Source of the DNA: Thermoplasmata archaeon
GTDB taxonomy: Archaea; Thermoplasmatota; Thermoplasmata; Thermoplasmatales; Thermoplasmataceae
Length of the DNA: 23,924 nucleotides
Assembly (NCBI GenBank): GCA_021846695.1
Contig: JAJZWN010000018.1
Coordinates: forward strand, 1 to 23,924
Direction of reading: 5' to 3'
Part shown: in pieces, positions 8,664 to 15,242 of the stretch
Layout of the letters: each line of letters starts with the position of its first letter
Numbering within the stretch: position 1 is the stretch's first letter
Position numbers and translations under genes: made by a program
The notes under the pieces: model-generated
The model's input: only the letters and a program-made list of their open reading frames with translations
Database searches by the model: none
Told to the model about the DNA's origin: nothing

Positions 8664-9305
8664 ATGATATTAAATAATAAGGATACTATACTGATGATAG
8701 GTGATTCTGTGACAGACTCCAATCGTGAACGCCCTGTTGGCAGATATCTCTGGGGCTTAGGCAATGGATATGTTTCTTATATAGATGCCCTTTTAGGTTA
8801 TTTATATCCTGATATTGACCAGAAAATTGTAAATATGGGAATAGCGGGCGACACTATTCGAGACTTAAAATATAGATGGAATTCCGATGTTATAAGTCAA
8901 AATCCGGACTGGGTGTCTATCATGATTGGAATTAATGATGTATGGAGGCATTTTGATCAGCCATCCGATCACCTTTCCTTAATATCTCCTGTTGAATATG
9001 CAACAACCATAAACACATTGATAAAAAGAACTATTCATCACGTAAAAGGTATTATATTAATGTCACCTTTTTATATCATAGCATCTTTAGACAATGTAAT
9101 GCGTCAGGAAACACTGTATTATGCGCACATAATGGAATCAATAAGCATCCGGTATAAAACTCGATTTGTACACACACAGGCATGGTTAGATGCATACATG
9201 CGTGGAACTGGCGCGAAACGATTATCCAACGACGGGGTACATCCAAATCCACTTACCAATATGATTTTGGCCAATGCATGGATTCACGAGGGAATGGATG
9301 GATAG
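8664..9305 (+). CDS. SGNH/GDSL esterase, Axe2-like intracellular acetylxylan esterase
   Basis: 213 residues with all SGNH blocks: GDSVTD (Ser15), AGD (Gly62), IGINDVW (Asn91) and DGVHPN (Asp190, His193). The sequence PDWVSIMIGINDVWRHFD, the LGNGYV segment and the spacing of the triad closely resemble the acetylxylan esterase Axe2 of Geobacillus (219 residues; triad Ser15, Asp191, His194, recalled from the literature). That enzyme removes acetyl groups from xylo-oligosaccharides inside the cell. No signal peptide is present here either, so it would act on imported acetylated sugars together with the GH1 enzyme. The gene appears full length; degraded mobile DNA begins shortly after its stop. 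Confidence 0.85.
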   Translation: MILNNKDTILMIGDSVTDSNRERPVGRYLWGLGNGYVSYIDALLGYLYPDIDQKIVNMGIAGDTIRDLKYRWNSDVISQNPDWVSIMIGINDVWRHFDQPSDHLSLISPVEYATTINTLIKRTIHHVKGIILMSPFYIIASLDNVMRQETLYYAHIMESISIRYKTRFVHTQAWLDAYMRGTGAKRLSNDGVHPNPLTNMILANAWIHEGMDG

Positions 9306-9339
9306 CGATATTCAGGCATAATACTACTTTCAAGCAAGT

Positions 9340-9606
9340 TATGCCAGTAAATCCTGAGTACATCCTTGTTCCGGAAGGACTTGTGTAACAAGGTTGGGAA
9401 CGCCTCTATGCTCCGGTAGAGCACAGGTAAAAGGCTCAGGAAAGATTTGCTGGCAAGCACTCCACTGACAGCTCCTTGCGGGAACGGAGCACAATAGGGA
9501 AGTTGACCTCAGGGAACAACCCCAACCAGTCCTTTCAAATGATGGCATTGCCCTCGCCAGTCGGGCAGAAGCTTATTTATACATCCCTCGGTGTTGCCAC
9601 CGGAGC
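9340..9606 (+). mobile_element. GC-rich structured island; possible decayed IS200/IS605-type 3' end or structured RNA
   Basis: This stretch is about 52% G+C over 9361-9480, against roughly a third in the neighbourhood, and is rich in potential RNA stems: CCTTGTT/AACAAGG around 9363-9393, CTCTA/TAGAG (9403-9420), GCTCC/GGAGC (9471-9490), a long-range GGTTGGG (9392-9398) with CCCAACC (9521-9527), and a bulged hairpin CTC-GGTG/CACC-g-GAG (9587-9605). All three + frames show short protein-like runs broken by stops. A structured RNA followed by a bulged end hairpin is the layout of IS200/IS605 right ends with an omega-RNA, but no recognisable tnpB domain is left, so the assignment is tentative. 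Confidence 0.3.
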
Positions 9607-9813
9607 CCCTCAGACAGCCTTAGACACAATCCATGCGAGTCAGGTGGTTTTTATTATAAAAATAATAAGAGAATAGTATATAGACACGTTGCAATTCCTC
9701 CTATGGCTAAAGCTATAGATCCCTCGCCAATTGATCGTGAAACCTGGATAGAAATGGCAAAAGAAACACTAAAAAGCTGCGTAGAAACGATTAATTCACC
9801 GTACAATATTTAA
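9469..9813 (+). pseudogene. Open 114-codon fragment without start, C-terminal remnant
   Basis: One + frame is open from just after a TGA (9466-9468) to the TAA at 9811-9813, with no ATG until 9703. The last third is convincingly protein-like (HVAIPPMAKAIDPSP, then DRETWIEMAKETLKSC), while the first part runs through the GC-rich structured island and looks less like protein. If real as a gene, only the ATG 9703 part (36 codons) could be translated. More likely it is the tail of a lost gene joined to mobile-element debris. I cannot name its family. Confidence 0.25.
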
Positions 9814-10107
9814 TTTTCAAGCCATTTTAAATGCAATTTAATACACTATACTTTATATACCTTTAATGTGATAAAAATATATATGTGCAGATACCTAGCA
9901 ATACATTATTCTGTAATCCTGTTTACATTGTATATTTCTATTGCGGGTAAGCTTCGGCAATTACGCCATTTGAAATTCTGTAAATTCTTAGATATTATTC
10001 GTCCGTAATAACATTTAAACATATTTAAATAAATGTTTAACATAATATGTCAGGCTATGTCTTATATGAAAAATAATAGGATGTGGTAAGTAAAAGTAAA
10101 GTATTAA
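9814..10107. other. Intergenic region with a weak small-ORF candidate and palindromes
   Basis: About 290 bases. A TATA-like TTTATATACC (9852-9861) lies about 26 bases before an ATG at 9883 that opens a 41-codon frame (9883-10008) with one hydrophobic stretch (YSVILFTLYISIAG). Inside it, GCTTCGGC (9951-9958) would form a UUCG-capped hairpin closed by GTAA/TTAC. AACATTTA (10010-10017) and TAAATGTT (10030-10037) form an 8-bp inverted repeat about 85 bases before the next gene. None of these is conclusive. Confidence 0.3.
9883..10008 (+). CDS. Possible small membrane-like ORF (41 aa), unrecognised
   Basis: The ATG follows a TATA-like element with spacing suited to a leaderless mRNA. The peptide has one hydrophobic segment followed by a basic tail (KLRQLRHLKFCKF). 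No family is recognised and coding potential is weak. The opposite strand also carries a short protein-like tail ending at a stop near 9940 (RIYRISNGVIAEAYPQ), so the + frame may be a chance opening over a decayed gene. Confidence 0.18.
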   Translation: MCRYLAIHYSVILFTLYISIAGKLRQLRHLKFCKFLDIIRP

Positions 10108-10120
10108 AGGTGAAGTTTAA

Positions 10121-10798
10121 ATGTATATTTTAGCAGTAATATCAACTATAGTTATTTTGATTTTAAGCTTAGGGCTGTCGATTTTAATTTCCTCAAATTA
10201 TATAAGGAAGAAACAATTAAATTTACTGGCATGGACCCTAGGACTCTGGGTATTTTCAATTTCAGTAGCGCTTGAAGTTGTATTCTCAACAAATTATGAG
10301 ACATCTCTGTTGATGAAATCATATCTAATTCTGGTATCAGTACTTGTGGAACTCCTTGCCCTCGGGTCAGTTCTGCTTCTTAAAAAGCATAATATTACAA
10401 TTTATTATGGCATTTATATGATAATATCAACTGTTTTCGTTATAGTTTCTGCACTAATTTCCCACGTGGGAGATATAGTAACCCATGGTGTTGTATATGG
10501 GGTCCTCCCTATATTAATATCCATATCGTCGATAACTGTAACATTCCCGGCAGCTATTCTGCTTATCTTAATCTCTCTGAGCAGTTATGTTAAGACAAAG
10601 AATCCAAAATTGTTAAGCATTGTTGTAGGAGTTATAATAGTGAGCGTTGCAGGTACATTATATATTGTTGAATTCCCGGCTTTTCTATACTACGCAGAAT
10701 TCTTCGGTATATTGCTTCTATGGATAGGTTTTGTGGATTTCAAGGTACTGAAAAGCCTCTTTAAAACGCATAATAATATTGCCCCGAAAAAAGAATAA
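10121..10798 (+). CDS. Hypothetical integral membrane protein, about seven helices
   Basis: 225 residues, almost entirely hydrophobic helices separated by short loops, with basic loops (YIRKKQLN, LLKKHN, KTKNPK) and a basic C-terminal tail (FKTHNNIAPKKE). The seven-helix count and even spacing are compatible with a small transporter-like or sensor-like membrane protein, but no catalytic or binding motif is visible. AGGTGA (10108-10113) lies seven bases before the ATG, which fixes the start. It stands alone between two non-coding gaps. Confidence 0.7.
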   Translation: MYILAVISTIVILILSLGLSILISSNYIRKKQLNLLAWTLGLWVFSISVALEVVFSTNYETSLLMKSYLILVSVLVELLALGSVLLLKKHNITIYYGIYMIISTVFVIVSALISHVGDIVTHGVVYGVLPILISISSITVTFPAAILLILISLSSYVKTKNPKLLSIVVGVIIVSVAGTLYIVEFPAFLYYAEFFGILLLWIGFVDFKVLKSLFKTHNNIAPKKE

Positions 10799-10848
10799 GT
10801 TATTGAAATACCATAAATCCAGGGATTTCGAATAATATTAATGAATAT

Positions 10849-11025
10849 TCAATAGCTTATAAAATTTATATATACTAAAGTGTTCCTTTCCCTTAACTCA
10901 TATATACTCTTTAACATATTTGTCCGGGCCGTAGGTGTAATCGGTGCGGCTTCATAGTATGTTTTCGGGTATGAAACCGGGGAAAATATACCTGTAGAAG
11001 AAATAAATGCGTAAACATCAGGCAT
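10849..11025 (-). CDS. Short protein-like ORF (58 aa), probably a gene fragment
   Basis: In the gap between two membrane-protein genes, the minus strand encodes 58 residues from ATG 11025 to TGA at 10849, with balanced, non-AT-driven composition: PVSYPKTYYEAAPITPTART, then NMLKSIYELRERNTLVYINF. The segment is locally more GC-rich than its flanks, as expected for coding DNA. An arrangement of 'basic N-terminal segment, MLK..YELR.RN.LVYI' is reminiscent of the N-terminus of archaeal ClpP-class/SDH-type serine proteinases, but that is only a resemblance. It lacks a Shine-Dalgarno and stops abruptly, so it is most likely a truncated remnant. Confidence 0.4.
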   Translation of the reverse strand: MPDVYAFISSTGIFSPVSYPKTYYEAAPITPTARTNMLKSIYELRERNTLVYINFISY

Positions 11026-11158
11026 GTTAATTTACCATATTTAATGGCTAGAGCAATTACATTCAGTTAAAAGAATAATCACACAATTCAATTTGATGTA
11101 ATTTCCATAGTTTAATAGAAAAAATTTATCTACTTTTAGCGATATCAATTGTTATTAA
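11026..11158. other. Promoter region of the DUF973-like gene, otherwise empty
   Basis: AT-rich spacer. AAATTTATC (11122-11130) is a TATA-like element about 32 bases before ATG 11159, giving at most a very short leader. Nothing else is recognised here. Confidence 0.35.
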
Positions 11159-11842
11159 ATGGATAATACAGTAGAAAATCTGAGCAGGGCTGGAATTGGA
11201 TACATAAAAAGAGGTTCTATATATGCAATTATCGTTGCTATTCTGGACATTCCCCTATATATTCTGGAATTCCTGTTTATATCCCGGTTCACAGGAATTA
11301 TAAATTCGGTAACATCAAATGGCCTGCATATGCCCGCAGGAGAGTATTATATATTTTACACATTAATGTTAATAAGCCTTGCTGGCTTAATTATATTGAC
11401 ATTCGGCATAGCCAATTATAGAGAAGGATTTCGAAATTTCAAGGGTCTGGATACATGTTTCTCCAAACCATTTTCATATTCAAAATATGTTATTATGTTA
11501 TATATTATATTTATTATTGTTTATGTATTTATACTCGCATTCTTGCCAGCTTCTAACCAAAACATTCATTTTCCAGCCCTTTCTTCATCCAGCACATTAG
11601 CACATGTTTTTCTGGTGCTTTTACTTATATCGGCGTTAATTGTTTTAATTATTTCAGTGCTGGCTTTAGTTGGGTTTATATACATTCTTATCGGTTTATA
11701 TAGGTTTTCAGGAATGGTACACCAGGAAGTTGGAGAGTTAGGTGCAATACTATATATTATCCCTATTGCAAATATTGTCTCACCATTCTTAATCTATGTT
11801 GCATCGTCAAGAGCTGAAAAATTGAGAGTTCCAGATGAATGA
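11159..11842 (+). CDS. Integral membrane protein, DUF973-like
   Basis: 227 residues with about five hydrophobic segments: an N-terminal pair around residues 20-50 and 65-85, two central helices near 110-130 and 145-180, and one at 195-215. The order, soluble N-terminus (NLSRAGIGYIKRGSIYAII), and the IGLYRFSGMVHQEVGELGAIL stretch before the last helix resemble the archaeal DUF973 family, of unknown function. No catalytic motif is visible. The gene is followed after 32 bases by the M13 peptidase and could be co-transcribed with it. Confidence 0.65.
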   Translation: MDNTVENLSRAGIGYIKRGSIYAIIVAILDIPLYILEFLFISRFTGIINSVTSNGLHMPAGEYYIFYTLMLISLAGLIILTFGIANYREGFRNFKGLDTCFSKPFSYSKYVIMLYIIFIIVYVFILAFLPASNQNIHFPALSSSSTLAHVFLVLLLISALIVLIISVLALVGFIYILIGLYRFSGMVHQEVGELGAILYIIPIANIVSPFLIYVASSRAEKLRVPDE

Positions 11843-11874
11843 GACCCTCTTTTTGCCAATAGAATAAAAATTTC

Positions 11875-13902
11875 ATGAAAAGATTAATAGAAATACGATT
11901 ATCAGGTATTATGGCCGGTAGATTAGACGGAATACCAATTATATCTGAGAAAGAGAAACCTGAAAAACCCGTTTTTTGCATAAATTATGTAGATAAATCA
12001 TATGACCCTATGGAAGATTTTTCAATATATTCATATGGAAAGTGGGTAAAATCACATCCTGTACCTGAAGACAAATACGTGTATGACGCATCCACTGAAC
12101 TTATGGAATGGAATAACTTTATACTTGGGAAAATTTTAGAATCATGTGCACGAAATAGCCAGAACCCTGCGGAAAGAGCCCTGGGTGATTTCTACATATC
12201 TATTATGGATGTGGATGGAATTGAAAAGAATGGTTTTAAGCCAGTTAGCAGATTTATGGAAATAATTGATAGGATAGATAGCAAAAACAATATTATTGAA
12301 ACTTTTGGAGAATTCAATACTATGGGCATTTCAGGATTGTTCTCATTTGACTCCATGCCCGATGAGAAGAACAGTTCTGTTTACGCATGTTATCTAAATC
12401 AGGATGGCTTATCATTGCCAAATCGTGATTACTATTTTGATGACTCATTTAAGGAAATAAGGGCGCAATACATAAATCATATAAAAAATATGTTCATTCT
12501 ATACGGATTTGACGATAAAACATCAGAGAATATGGGAAATACAGTATTAAAAATTGAAACAAGCCTTGCATTAAAAAGCAGGTCTCCTGTTGAACTCAGG
12601 GACCCGGATAAAAATTATAACCGGTTCCAGTTTAATGATATAGAGAAGGAATTCCCGGGGTTGCGCCATAGAGAATACTTTTCAAAAATAGGTTTAACCG
12701 GTTTAGATTACATCATAATAGGCCAACCAGAATTCTTCCGTGACCTGGACTCTATTATTCAACAATATACACTGGATGACTGGAAAATTTACATGAAATG
12801 GAATGTACTTAACTCTGCAGCCCCGTTCCTGTTCGGGGATGTTGAAATGGAGCATTTTGATTTCTTCCAGAGAAAATTGCTGGGGCAGCAATTGCCTGCT
12901 AAAAGATGGAAAAAGGCGGTTTCAATTATCGATAGTTTTATGGGCGAGGCACTGGGCAAAATTTATGTGGAAAAGCAATTCGGAGAGGATTCAAAGAGAA
13001 GGATGGATGATATGATTGAAGATCTGAAGGAGGTTTTTATTGAAAGAATCAATAATTTATCATGGATGGGCAGGGAAACTAAGGAAAAGGCACTGGAAAA
13101 ATTTAGCAAATTCAGGGCTAAGGTTGGATACCCATCTAAATACATAGATTATTCATCTATAAAAATAAGCCAGGATAGACTCTTCGAAAATATTATAAAT
13201 TGCAATAAATTCGAGCTGGAAAGAGAGACTAAAAGAATAGGGAAGCCTGTGGATAAGGAACTCTGGGAAATGACTCCACCAACTGTAAATGCATATTTTT
13301 CTCCTACAGACAATGAAATTGTTTTTCCCGCCGGAATTCTCCAGCCCCCGTTTTTTGACCCTGAAATGGATGATGCTGTAAACTATGGGGCTACCGGCGC
13401 TACAATAGCACATGAAATATCCCACGGTTTCGATGATGAGGGAAGAAAATATGATTTAAATGGAAATCTAAATGACTGGTGGACACCGGAAGATGATAAA
13501 GCCTTTACAGAGAAGGCGCAGAGTGTTGTTGATCTGTATAATTCCATTGAAGCCTTGCCCGGTATCCATGTAAATGGTGCATTGACCCTTGGGGAAAATA
13601 TAGCAGATATCGGCGGGGTGAGCATAGCATTTGAGGCACTTGAACGCAGGTTAAAGAAAAACCCGGAATTAAGGAAGGTAATAGATGGATATACACCGGA
13701 GCAAAGATTTTTCATGGGTTGGGCACAGAGCTGGAGAACTAATGTAAAGGATGAGGCACTTAAATGGCAGATCCTTAACGATGTCCATTCCCCGGAAAAA
13801 ATCAGGGCTGAAATACCTGCTTATGTAAATCCAAACTTCCAGCACACTTTCACTGGCTTGTCAAATAATAATCTCAAATACCGCGAAATAATTATCTGGT
13901 AA
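11875..13902 (+). CDS. M13 family zinc metallopeptidase (neprilysin/PepO-like), cytosolic
   Basis: 675 residues. Zinc site HEISH with H513, E514 and H517, third ligand E574 in GENIADIGG with D578, and the substrate-binding NAY motif at N472 followed by FPAGILQPPFF. The N-terminal M13 segment EDFSIYSYGKWVKSHPVPED is also present. There is no signal peptide or membrane anchor, unlike most neprilysins, so it should act on peptides in the cytoplasm, perhaps those brought in or made by the proteasome. ATG 11875 is taken as start; ATG 11911 (MAGRLDG) is an alternative, and neither has a good Shine-Dalgarno. Seven-base repeats CCTGCAA/TTGCAGG (13909-13957) follow the stop. Confidence 0.92.
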   Translation: MKRLIEIRLSGIMAGRLDGIPIISEKEKPEKPVFCINYVDKSYDPMEDFSIYSYGKWVKSHPVPEDKYVYDASTELMEWNNFILGKILESCARNSQNPAERALGDFYISIMDVDGIEKNGFKPVSRFMEIIDRIDSKNNIIETFGEFNTMGISGLFSFDSMPDEKNSSVYACYLNQDGLSLPNRDYYFDDSFKEIRAQYINHIKNMFILYGFDDKTSENMGNTVLKIETSLALKSRSPVELRDPDKNYNRFQFNDIEKEFPGLRHREYFSKIGLTGLDYIIIGQPEFFRDLDSIIQQYTLDDWKIYMKWNVLNSAAPFLFGDVEMEHFDFFQRKLLGQQLPAKRWKKAVSIIDSFMGEALGKIYVEKQFGEDSKRRMDDMIEDLKEVFIERINNLSWMGRETKEKALEKFSKFRAKVGYPSKYIDYSSIKISQDRLFENIINCNKFELERETKRIGKPVDKELWEMTPPTVNAYFSPTDNEIVFPAGILQPPFFDPEMDDAVNYGATGATIAHEISHGFDDEGRKYDLNGNLNDWWTPEDDKAFTEKAQSVVDLYNSIEALPGIHVNGALTLGENIADIGGVSIAFEALERRLKKNPELRKVIDGYTPEQRFFMGWAQSWRTNVKDEALKWQILNDVHSPEKIRAEIPAYVNPNFQHTFTGLSNNNLKYREIIIW

Positions 13903-14087
13903 ATTTACCCTGCAAGCAGATTATTTACTGGAAACATTAAATTTCATACTTTGCAGGAAATTTCTGTAAAATTAACCCGTAACTTTATATTATATGCAGG
14001 ATGGCAAATAATCGGGACTGTAATAGTTTATTTTATTTCAATACGTATAAGAAAAAATGATATTGAATATTGCAATATAAGATTACG

Positions 14088-14549
14088 ATGAAGCATCTCG
14101 TAGAAAATGTAAAAATAAAAATGAAAAACTCAAACTATTTATCTTCAATTAAGGAAAAACTTCGGGATTATTCAGAGATAATAAAAAAACTATACCAGTT
14201 TTCATTATATAAATCATATGAAGATATTAATATTAATTATTATGGCTATAAATTATACATTGACTTTGATTTCAAGCCAGATGTGCAGATAAAATTTGTT
14301 CAGCATATTCATACAAATAACTCGGCTGATGTTTTTTTCGAATTTATGAAATATGAGGATGTTAAACTTGAAAGAAAGGCAAAAAATGCTGTAGCTGCGG
14401 ATGAATTAATTAACAGGCAATTCAACAATGTTAAGAGTTCAACACTTGTATTTAATCTAACGATAAATGAGGTCGATATAATTATAACATCTGATAAACA
14501 ATATGAGACTGTACTGGAGAAAAATTGTGATTTTCAAATAGAAAATTAA
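14088..14549 (+). CDS. Small hypothetical protein (153 aa), unrecognised
   Basis: Soluble, mixed alpha/beta composition: a basic N-terminal helix (KHLVENVKIKMKNSN, LSSIKEKLRDYSEIIKKLYQ), then a strand-rich section (YGYKLYIDFDF, DVQIKFVQHIHTNN, VFNLTINEVDIIITSD). The shape suggests a lipid- or ligand-binding-like fold, but I recognise no family. ATG 14088 is preferred over the in-frame TTG 14070; a TATA-like GTATAAGA (14045-14052) would give a leader of about 15 bases. It converges with the methyltransferase gene; an eight-T tract follows at 14611. Confidence 0.55.
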   Translation: MKHLVENVKIKMKNSNYLSSIKEKLRDYSEIIKKLYQFSLYKSYEDININYYGYKLYIDFDFKPDVQIKFVQHIHTNNSADVFFEFMKYEDVKLERKAKNAVAADELINRQFNNVKSSTLVFNLTINEVDIIITSDKQYETVLEKNCDFQIEN

Positions 14550-14606
14550 ATTACAGATAAACTATCATCGTTCTCTTAATGCCCTGTTATCCTGTATTAT
14601 TCCAGA

Positions 14607-15116
14607 TTAATTTTTTTTATAAATCATATACCACATGCTGCCATCTTTAACTGCAAAATTGTTTTTTATTCCATGACTCTTTACCTTGTTCATTGGAATT
14701 TCAAGTTGTTCCGGGCTATGGGGATTTGTTTTTCCGGCCGATTCAGGACCCCAATCAGCTATGATAATGGTCCCCGATGTAACTCTATTTATTTCATCCA
14801 GTGCCTTAATTATATCTTTAAAGTGATGAGCAGAGAAAAGTGATATTGTTGTTGTAAATTCATTATCTCTGAACGGTAGATTCTCTGCATATGCATTCAT
14901 CAATTTTAATCTATTTTCATAAATTTCGGTTAAAAATGTGTTTTTTAACTCATCAAACCTCCATGTTTCCGGGTCTATACTTGTAATTTTCATTTCTTTA
15001 TTATCTATCAATGCCTTAATTACAATCCCAAACCCGGTACCAATATCTAAAACATTGTTGCCGGTAACCAGCGGGCTAATTTTCTCCATTATTTCATCCA
15101 TTGATCGTTCTTCCAT
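14607..15116 (-). CDS. Class I SAM-dependent methyltransferase
   Basis: 169 residues. Motif I NVLDIGTGFG (residues 21-30), an acidic residue after strand 2 (SIDPE), and the LPFRDNEFTTTISLFSAHHF motif IV-like segment mark a Methyltransf_11/UbiE-like fold. It is shorter than typical 200-250-residue members, ending soon after motif VI-like sequence. The methyl acceptor cannot be told from sequence. The start ATG 15116 has a TATA-like element (15133-15142) about 22 bases upstream, hence a leaderless mRNA. It lies downstream of the S9 peptidase on the same strand, 126 bases apart. Confidence 0.82.
   Translation of the reverse strand: MEERSMDEIMEKISPLVTGNNVLDIGTGFGIVIKALIDNKEMKITSIDPETWRFDELKNTFLTEIYENRLKLMNAYAENLPFRDNEFTTTISLFSAHHFKDIIKALDEINRVTSGTIIIADWGPESAGKTNPHSPEQLEIPMNKVKSHGIKNNFAVKDGSMWYMIYKKN
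14611..14618 (+). terminator. T-tract terminator for the small hypothetical gene
   Basis: Eight consecutive T on the + strand, about 60 bases after the stop of the upstream hypothetical gene, in the convergent junction and overlapping the last codons of the methyltransferase gene. Archaeal termination commonly uses such T-runs. Confidence 0.35.
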
Positions 15117-15132
15117 AGTTTCATCTCTTTTA

Positions 15133-15142
15133 TTTTAATATA
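15133..15142 (-). promoter_or_regulatory. TATA box of the methyltransferase gene
   Basis: On the minus strand ATTATATTAAAA-like sequence is centred about 22 bases before ATG 15116, predicting transcription start at the start codon. Confidence 0.4.
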
Positions 15143-15203
15143 ATTGAAATCAATTTAAAATATAAACCCTATGTCAAATACAATAGTTAATGGGAGCCAG
15201 TGA

Positions 15204-15222
15204 CTATGAATGCTATTCATAG
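15204..15222. repeat. Perfect 8-bp palindrome between the S9 peptidase and methyltransferase genes
   Basis: CTATGAAT (15204-15211) and ATTCATAG (15215-15222) are separated by a three-base GCT loop. It sits about 20 bases past the peptidase stop and 90 bases before the methyltransferase ATG. No T-run follows on the minus strand, so it is not a simple terminator; an operator or an mRNA 3' hairpin are the alternatives. Confidence 0.4.
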
Positions 15223-15242
15223 CAACTAACATCCAGTATTTT

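Noticed and set aside
9182..9388. 68-codon + frame overlapping the end of the esterase gene
   Set aside because: Mostly a shifted-frame shadow of the esterase gene; only its last dozen codons lie outside, with no independent start signal.
9363..9393. CCGGAAGG-containing hairpin resembling the SRP RNA helix 8 loop
   Set aside because: The flanking conserved SRP bases and overall length/shape of archaeal 7S RNA are absent, and RNase P conserved motifs are absent as well.
9339..9548. Minus-strand 69-codon frame in the GC-rich island
   Set aside because: Cys/Ser/Pro/Arg-rich composition typical of reading through structured GC-rich DNA, no start signals, overlaps stems better explained as RNA or mobile-element debris.
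10921..10990. GC-richer patch read first as a structured RNA or tRNA-like sequence
   Set aside because: No T-loop or anticodon arm; the minus strand reads as a clean 58-codon protein-like frame, which explains the composition better.
13153..13715. Antisense frames of 60-110 codons inside the M13 peptidase gene
   Set aside because: Shadows of a strongly conserved coding sequence with all catalytic residues on the + strand.
13909..13957. CCTGCAA/TTGCAGG repeat after the M13 gene as a terminator
   Set aside because: Only seven base pairs with a 35-base loop and no T-tract after it; mentioned with the gene but not called a terminator.
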